Positions 60,342 through 64,000 of a stretch of 64,000 bases of DNA are shown piece by piece (the stretch's first letter is position 1; every line of letters begins with the position of its first letter). Origin of the DNA: Burkholderiales bacterium (GTDB lineage Bacteria > Pseudomonadota > Gammaproteobacteria > Burkholderiales > SG8-41); NCBI GenBank assembly GCA_036262035.1, contig DATAJS010000018.1, positions 124,001-188,000 on the forward strand. The letters are read 5' to 3'. Under the pieces are notes generated by a model, which saw nothing but the letters and a program-made list of their open reading frames with translations, was not told the origin of the DNA and searched no databases. Position numbers and translations under genes: made by a program.

Positions 60342-61370
60342 ATGGCAAACCTCCCCACCATCGGCGTCATGCTCGGCGACGTCACCGGTATCGGGCCGGA
60401 GATCGCGGCCAAGGTGCTCGCTTCCGGCGCCTTCAGGGAACGCGCGAACCTCGTCGCGGTCGGCGACGAGCGCGTGCTGAAGCTCGGCATCCAGGAAGCC
60501 GGCGTGGAGCTTCCCTACACCCGCTACACCGCCATCGACGACGTGAAGTTCCCGCGCGGCGACCTGCCGCTGGTCGACCTCGGCAACATCGATCCTGCGC
60601 AGTTCAAGCGCGGCGTGCACTCGCCCGAGTCGGGCAAGCTCACCGGCGACACGTTGAAGGCGATGATCGACCTCGCGCTCGCCGGCAAGCTCGACGGGAT
60701 CTGCTTCGCCCCGCTCAACAAGGGCGCGATGCACCAGGGCGGCTGGAAGTTCCACGACGAGCACCAGATGTTCGCCAAGCTCACCGATCACAGCGGCTTC
60801 TTCGGCGAGATGAACGTCATCAAGGAATTCAGCACGTTCCGCGTCACCTCGCACGTGTCGCTCAAGGAAGCGGTCGGTATGATCACGCCCGAGCGCATCA
60901 CGGCCGCGGTGCACCTCGCGCAGGACAGCCTGAAAGCCGCCGGTCACGCGAAGCCGCGCATCGGTGTGGCCGCGCTCAATCCGCACTGCGGCGAGAACGG
61001 CCTCTTCGGCGACGAGGAGATCCGCATCATCCGCCCGACGGTGGAGAAGCTCCGCGCGGACGGCATCGAGTGCGTCGGCCCGGTCTCGTCGGATGCGATC
61101 TTCCTGAAAGCGCTGAAGGGAGAGTTCGACGGCGTCGTGATGATGTACCACGACCAGGGCCAGATCGCGACCAAGCTCCTCGGCTTCAACAAGGGCGTGA
61201 CGGTCACCGCCGGTCTCAAGACGGTGTTCACCACCCCCGCGCACGGCACCGCCTACGACATCGTCGGACAAGGGAAGGCGGATCCGGGCGCCATGACTCA
61301 CGCGCTCGAGCTTAACGTGCAGCTCGCAACTTCGCGCAAGGCCGCGCGCGCGCAGGCTTCAGCGGCATAG
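60342..61370 (+). CDS. PdxA-family dehydrogenase (4-phospho-hydroxyacid type)
   Basis: A 342-residue member of the PdxA family, beta-decarboxylating dehydrogenases for 4-phosphohydroxy-L-threonine and related phosphorylated sugar acids. Signatures: GVMLGDVTGIGPEIAAKVL at the start, FAPLNKGAMHQGG, VTSHVSLKEAV, GVAALNPHCGENG, MMYHDQGQIATKLLGF and TTPAHGTAYDIVGQGKA. The setting, next to Bug receptors and with no vitamin B6 genes, fits the catabolic PdxA2 group (such as threonate or erythronate 4-phosphate) better than pyridoxal synthesis. It lacks the kinase gene usual there. Confidence 0.88.
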   Translation: MANLPTIGVMLGDVTGIGPEIAAKVLASGAFRERANLVAVGDERVLKLGIQEAGVELPYTRYTAIDDVKFPRGDLPLVDLGNIDPAQFKRGVHSPESGKLTGDTLKAMIDLALAGKLDGICFAPLNKGAMHQGGWKFHDEHQMFAKLTDHSGFFGEMNVIKEFSTFRVTSHVSLKEAVGMITPERITAAVHLAQDSLKAAGHAKPRIGVAALNPHCGENGLFGDEEIRIIRPTVEKLRADGIECVGPVSSDAIFLKALKGEFDGVVMMYHDQGQIATKLLGFNKGVTVTAGLKTVFTTPAHGTAYDIVGQGKADPGAMTHALELNVQLATSRKAARAQASAA

Positions 61371-61397
61371 CAGCACCCATTACTACGGAGGAAACAC

Positions 61398-62372
61398 ATG
61401 AAGGTCCCGGCAATTCGCATCATCACCCTTAGCATGGCGGTGCTCGCCTGCTACGGCGGCAGCGCCCTGGCAGCGGCGTATCCCGACAAACCCATCCGCA
61501 TGATCGTCGGCTTCGCGCCCGGCGGCGGCACCGACACCACCGCGCGCGCGCTCACGCCCAAGCTCTCCGAGCGCCTCGGCCAGCAGGTCATCGTCGACAA
61601 CCGTCCCGGCGCCGCAGGCAACATCGCGACCGAGATCGTCACCAACGCACCGGCGGACGGCTACACCATCCTCATGGGCACGATCGCGGCGCTCTCGATC
61701 AACCCGACGCTGTACGGCAACCTGCCGTTCAATCCGCTGAAAGACCTCGCGCCGGTGACGCAGGCGGTGGACTCGACCAACATCCTCGTCGTGCATCCCA
61801 CCGTGCAGGCGAAAACCGTGAAAGAGCTGATCGCGCTCGGCAAGAGCGGCAAGCCGCTGAACGGCGGCTCGTCGGGCATCGGCGGCGCGGGCCATCTCGC
61901 GCTCGAGCTCTTCAACGTGAGCACCGGCACCAAGATCACGCACGTGCCGTACAAAGGCGGCGGCCCGGCGATGACCGATCTCCTCGGCGGCCAGATCAAC
62001 CTCATCTTCGCGACCGCCGCGAGCGCGATCCCGCACATCAAATCGGGCAAGATCCGCGGCCTCGCGGTGACGACGCTCAAGCGCTCGCAGCTCGTGCCCG
62101 ACCTGCCGACGGTCGCCGAAGCCGGCGTTCCCGGCTTCGAGGCGAACAACTGGTACGGCATCGTCGTGCCGGCCAAGACGTCGCGTCCGATCGTCGATCG
62201 CCTCAACAAGGAGTTCGTCGCGGTGCTCAACATGCCCGACGTCAAGGAAGTGCTGTTCCGCCAGGGCCTCGACGCGCATCCCTCCACCCCCGAGCAGTTC
62301 GGCAAGTACATCCAGGCCGAGACCGTGAAGTGGGCGAAGGTGATCAAGGCTTCGGGCGCGAAGCCGGAATAA
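61398..62372 (+). CDS. Bug/TctC-family periplasmic solute-binding protein
   Basis: A 324-residue Bug receptor with GGAGGAAA before ATG 61398. The signal peptide is KVPAIRIITLSMAVLACYG to about SALAAA. The mature domain has YPDKPIRMIVGFAPGGGTD, DNRPGAAGN, HVPYKGGGPAM and ADGYTILMGT. It lies 27 bp after the PdxA-like gene and is probably cotranscribed, so the ligand may be a sugar acid or related carboxylate. Confidence 0.93.
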   Translation: MKVPAIRIITLSMAVLACYGGSALAAAYPDKPIRMIVGFAPGGGTDTTARALTPKLSERLGQQVIVDNRPGAAGNIATEIVTNAPADGYTILMGTIAALSINPTLYGNLPFNPLKDLAPVTQAVDSTNILVVHPTVQAKTVKELIALGKSGKPLNGGSSGIGGAGHLALELFNVSTGTKITHVPYKGGGPAMTDLLGGQINLIFATAASAIPHIKSGKIRGLAVTTLKRSQLVPDLPTVAEAGVPGFEANNWYGIVVPAKTSRPIVDRLNKEFVAVLNMPDVKEVLFRQGLDAHPSTPEQFGKYIQAETVKWAKVIKASGAKPE

Positions 62373-62376
62373 CCGT

Positions 62377-62444
62377 GTAGCGCAGGCGCCCTCGCCTGCA
62401 AGGGTTTGAGGGCGTGTTTGCTGCAGGCGAGGCGCCTGCGCTAC
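62377..62444. repeat. Hairpin repeat GTAGCGCAGGCGCC...
   Basis: Left arm 62377-62400 (GTAGCGCAGGCGCCCTCGCC then TGCA) pairs with 62422-62444 (TGCAGGCGAGGCGCCTGCGC then TAC) with one bulged base. The loop is about 21 bases. It separates the two tandem Bug genes and could stabilise or terminate the first transcript. Confidence 0.85.
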
Positions 62445-62546
62445 GGCCGGATTATTGCAATACCGACGCAGGTGCCATAAACCTGCGCAGCGAATAACAA
62501 AAAGAAAGAACAGGGGGGCGTACCAACAGATTCCGAGGTTTTTACA

Positions 62547-63533
62547 ATGCGACACTCCGCAGTCGTAACTCTCCGCACCCTGGCCGCGGCAGCAGCCGCA
62601 GCCGTCGTCAGTCCTGCTTTCGGCGCCTCCGGCGAGTGGACCCCGTCCAAACCGGTGCGCATGATCGTGGGCTTCCCGCCCGGCGGCGCGACCGATCTCG
62701 TCGCGCGACAGATCGCGCCGAAGATGGGCCAGGGCCTCGGCCGTCAGGTCATCGTGGACAACCGGCCCGGCGCGAACGGCGTCATCTCCAACGAGCTCAT
62801 CATGCGCGCCGACCCCGACGGCCACACGATCGGCTTCGGCCACATCGGCACACTGGTCATCAGCCCGGCGATCCAGAAAGTGCCGTACAACGTTTACAAG
62901 GACCTGGCGCCGGTCGGCATGGTGGTGTCGCTGCAGAACATCATCGTCGTGACGCCTTCGCTCCCCGCCAAGACCGTGAAGGAGTACGTCGCGCTCGCGA
63001 AGTCCAAGCCGGGCAGCATGCTCTTCGGCTCGTCGGGCAACGGCAGCCCGGGGCATCTCGCCGCGGTGCTGCTCGAAACGATGTCTGGCGCCAACCTGAC
63101 CCATGTCCCGTACAAGGGCGGCGGTCCGATGATCACCGACCTCGTCGGGGGCCAGATCCCGTCGGCTTTCGCGGTGATCTCGACCGGTCTGCCTCACGTG
63201 CGCTCGGGCAAGGTGCGCGCGCTCGCGGTGACCGGTGAAAAGCGAGCGGCCGCGGCGCCGACCGTCCCGACGGTCGCCGAATCGGGCTACAAGGGTTACG
63301 CGGCGACCAACTGGTACGGCATGCTCGCGCCCGCCGCGACGCCCGCCAACATCATCGAGCGTTTGAACCACGAGATGAACGCCGCGCTGCGCTCGCCGGA
63401 AATCGTCAACAGCCTGCGGGACAGCGGCATCGACGCCGCACCCTCGACGCCGGCGGACTTCTTCAAGTTCGTGCAGACCGAAGAGAAGAAGTGGGCTCCG
63501 ATCATCAAGAAGTCCAACATCAAAGTTGATTAA
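62547..63533 (+). CDS. Bug/TctC-family periplasmic solute-binding protein
   Basis: A 328-residue Bug receptor with a signal peptide (HSAVVTLRTLAAAAAAAVV, cleavage after FGAS) and the mature start WTPSKPVRMIVGFPPGGATD. DNRPGANG, HVPYKGGGPM and VPTVAESGYKGY are visible. It is clearly similar to the Bug gene just upstream and probably a divergent tandem duplicate. The stop codon lies inside the hairpin at 63525-63558. Confidence 0.93.
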   Translation: MRHSAVVTLRTLAAAAAAAVVSPAFGASGEWTPSKPVRMIVGFPPGGATDLVARQIAPKMGQGLGRQVIVDNRPGANGVISNELIMRADPDGHTIGFGHIGTLVISPAIQKVPYNVYKDLAPVGMVVSLQNIIVVTPSLPAKTVKEYVALAKSKPGSMLFGSSGNGSPGHLAAVLLETMSGANLTHVPYKGGGPMITDLVGGQIPSAFAVISTGLPHVRSGKVRALAVTGEKRAAAAPTVPTVAESGYKGYAATNWYGMLAPAATPANIIERLNHEMNAALRSPEIVNSLRDSGIDAAPSTPADFFKFVQTEEKKWAPIIKKSNIKVD

Positions 63534-63558
63534 GCGCGCCGAAGCGCGCTTAATCAAC
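63525..63558. terminator. Hairpin across the Bug stop codon
   Basis: A perfect 14-bp stem, GTTGATTAAGCGCG paired with CGCGCTTAATCAAC, with a six-base loop. The left arm contains the stop codon TAA. There is no T tract, so it may protect the mRNA 3' end or act bidirectionally. Confidence 0.7.
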
Positions 63559-63575
63559 CTCGTCCGGTGAACGCC

Positions 63576-63603
63576 AAGGAGGGAAACCAAGGTTTCCCTC
63601 CTT
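63576..63603. terminator. Second hairpin after the Bug gene
   Basis: AAGGAGGGAAACC and GGTTTCCCTCCTT form a perfect 13-bp stem with a two-base centre. It follows the first hairpin by 17 bp. It lies upstream of dodecin, whose AGAGGAG site follows at about 63642. Confidence 0.7.
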
Positions 63604-63654
63604 GAACCTTTACGCTCGCTCTCGCTCGCGAGTCGTCTCTCAAGAGGAGCGGTC

Positions 63655-63864
63655 ATGTCCGATCACGTCTACAAGTACATCGAGCTCACGGGTTCATCCA
63701 AGGCCAGCATGGAAGACGCGGTGAAGAACGCGATCTCGCGCGCGAGCAAGACGCTGCGCGGGATGCACTGGTTCGAGGTGACGGACACGCGCGGCTTCAT
63801 CGAGAACGGCGCGGTGGCCTACTGGCAGGTGACGGTCAAAGTCGGTTTCACTCTGGAAGAGTGA
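63655..63864 (+). CDS. Dodecin
   Basis: A 69-residue dodecin, a dodecameric flavin-binding storage or buffering protein. Family features: [11 protein letters not shown] start, [20 protein letters not shown] helix, and the flavin-stacking Trp in [10 protein letters not shown], followed by [17 protein letters not shown] 63655 has AGAGGAG at seven bases. Confidence 0.95.
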   Translation: MSDHVYKYIELTGSSKASMEDAVKNAISRASKTLRGMHWFEVTDTRGFIENGAVAYWQVTVKVGFTLEE

Positions 63865-63876
63865 AACCCCTTTGAC

Positions 63877-63962
63877 TGTCATTCCCGACCCGCGATCCGG
63901 GTCCAAAATGGGTCCCCGCCGTCGCGGGGACGACGATCCGCGTCGCCTACGCGGGAATGACG
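63877..63962. repeat. REP-like repeat cluster
   Basis: Begins TGTCATTCCCGACCCGCGA and ends CCTACGCGGGAATGACGG, with an inner GGGTCCCCGCCGTCGCGGGG hairpin. It is the same family as at 13063, 13979, 45241, 47821 and 54402. No gene is visible from here to the window end. Confidence 0.8.
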
Positions 63963-64000
63963 GACCTCCCGGCGCCTGATCAGGAGCCGAAGAACCCCTT

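Noticed and set aside
61383-63656. A 757-codon minus-strand frame across two Bug genes
   Set aside because: Both plus-strand Bug genes are complete with signal peptides. The antisense frame simply reflects their codon bias and runs across the intergenic hairpins.

Overview
The window is about two thirds G+C, densely coded and rich in families typical of Betaproteobacteria (Burkholderiales and relatives). These include six Bug/TctC-type periplasmic solute receptors, three MmgE/PrpD proteins, two CaiB/BaiF CoA-transferases, isoquinoline-1-oxidoreductase-type molybdoenzyme material, ppc, aqpZ and a Gdx/SugE exporter. The taxonomic placement is inference from gene content. I see no rRNA or tRNA gene.

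Layout. 1-9.7 kb: the 3' end of a molybdenum hydroxylase gene, an SDR, three Bug receptors, two SMP-30/gluconolactonase-like proteins, a YihY/BrkB membrane protein and an MmgE/PrpD protein. 9.9-13.9 kb: a large bifunctional penicillin-binding protein and aquaporin Z. 14.1-20.1 kb: a lower-G+C accessory island bounded by long inverted repeats (about 490 bp, patchy). It carries an IS110-family transposase, two small zinc-finger-like proteins, a two-gene module whose second product ends in a HEPN-like RX4H domain, a 40-codon ORF, a membrane protein and the C-terminal remnant of a tyrosine recombinase. 20.2-27.9 kb: ppc, a CREST-type membrane hydrolase, a Tat-exported FAD oxidoreductase, a CoA-transferase and an acyl-CoA dehydrogenase.

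27.9-37.8 kb: a long minus-strand run encodes an acidic 66-residue peptide, an ABC-type binding protein, a Crp/Fnr regulator, a sensor kinase, a receiver, a receiver-cyclase and an S41 peptidase. It faces a JmjC/cupin-type oxygenase and an HD-like protein across a short divergent region. This is the most system-like novel arrangement outside the island. 37.9-47.8 kb: a ThDP enzyme, a diguanylate cyclase, an orphan TssB-TssC sheath fusion, a GST, a TauD-type dioxygenase behind a near-consensus promoter with two palindromic operators, an amidase and a GntR regulator preceded by a 37-codon relic of a Bug gene.

47.9-64 kb: catabolic genes, including a four-base-overlapping aconitase-large/aconitase-small/PEP-mutase-superfamily lyase module that resembles a 2,3-dimethylmalate dehydratase/lyase set, plus PdxA-like, two Bug receptors and dodecin. 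Several intergenic repeat families recur. They have also entered genes: they supply the signal-peptide region of two Bug proteins and the C-terminus of an MmgE/PrpD protein. A double inverted heptamer array lies at 55.85-55.96 kb.
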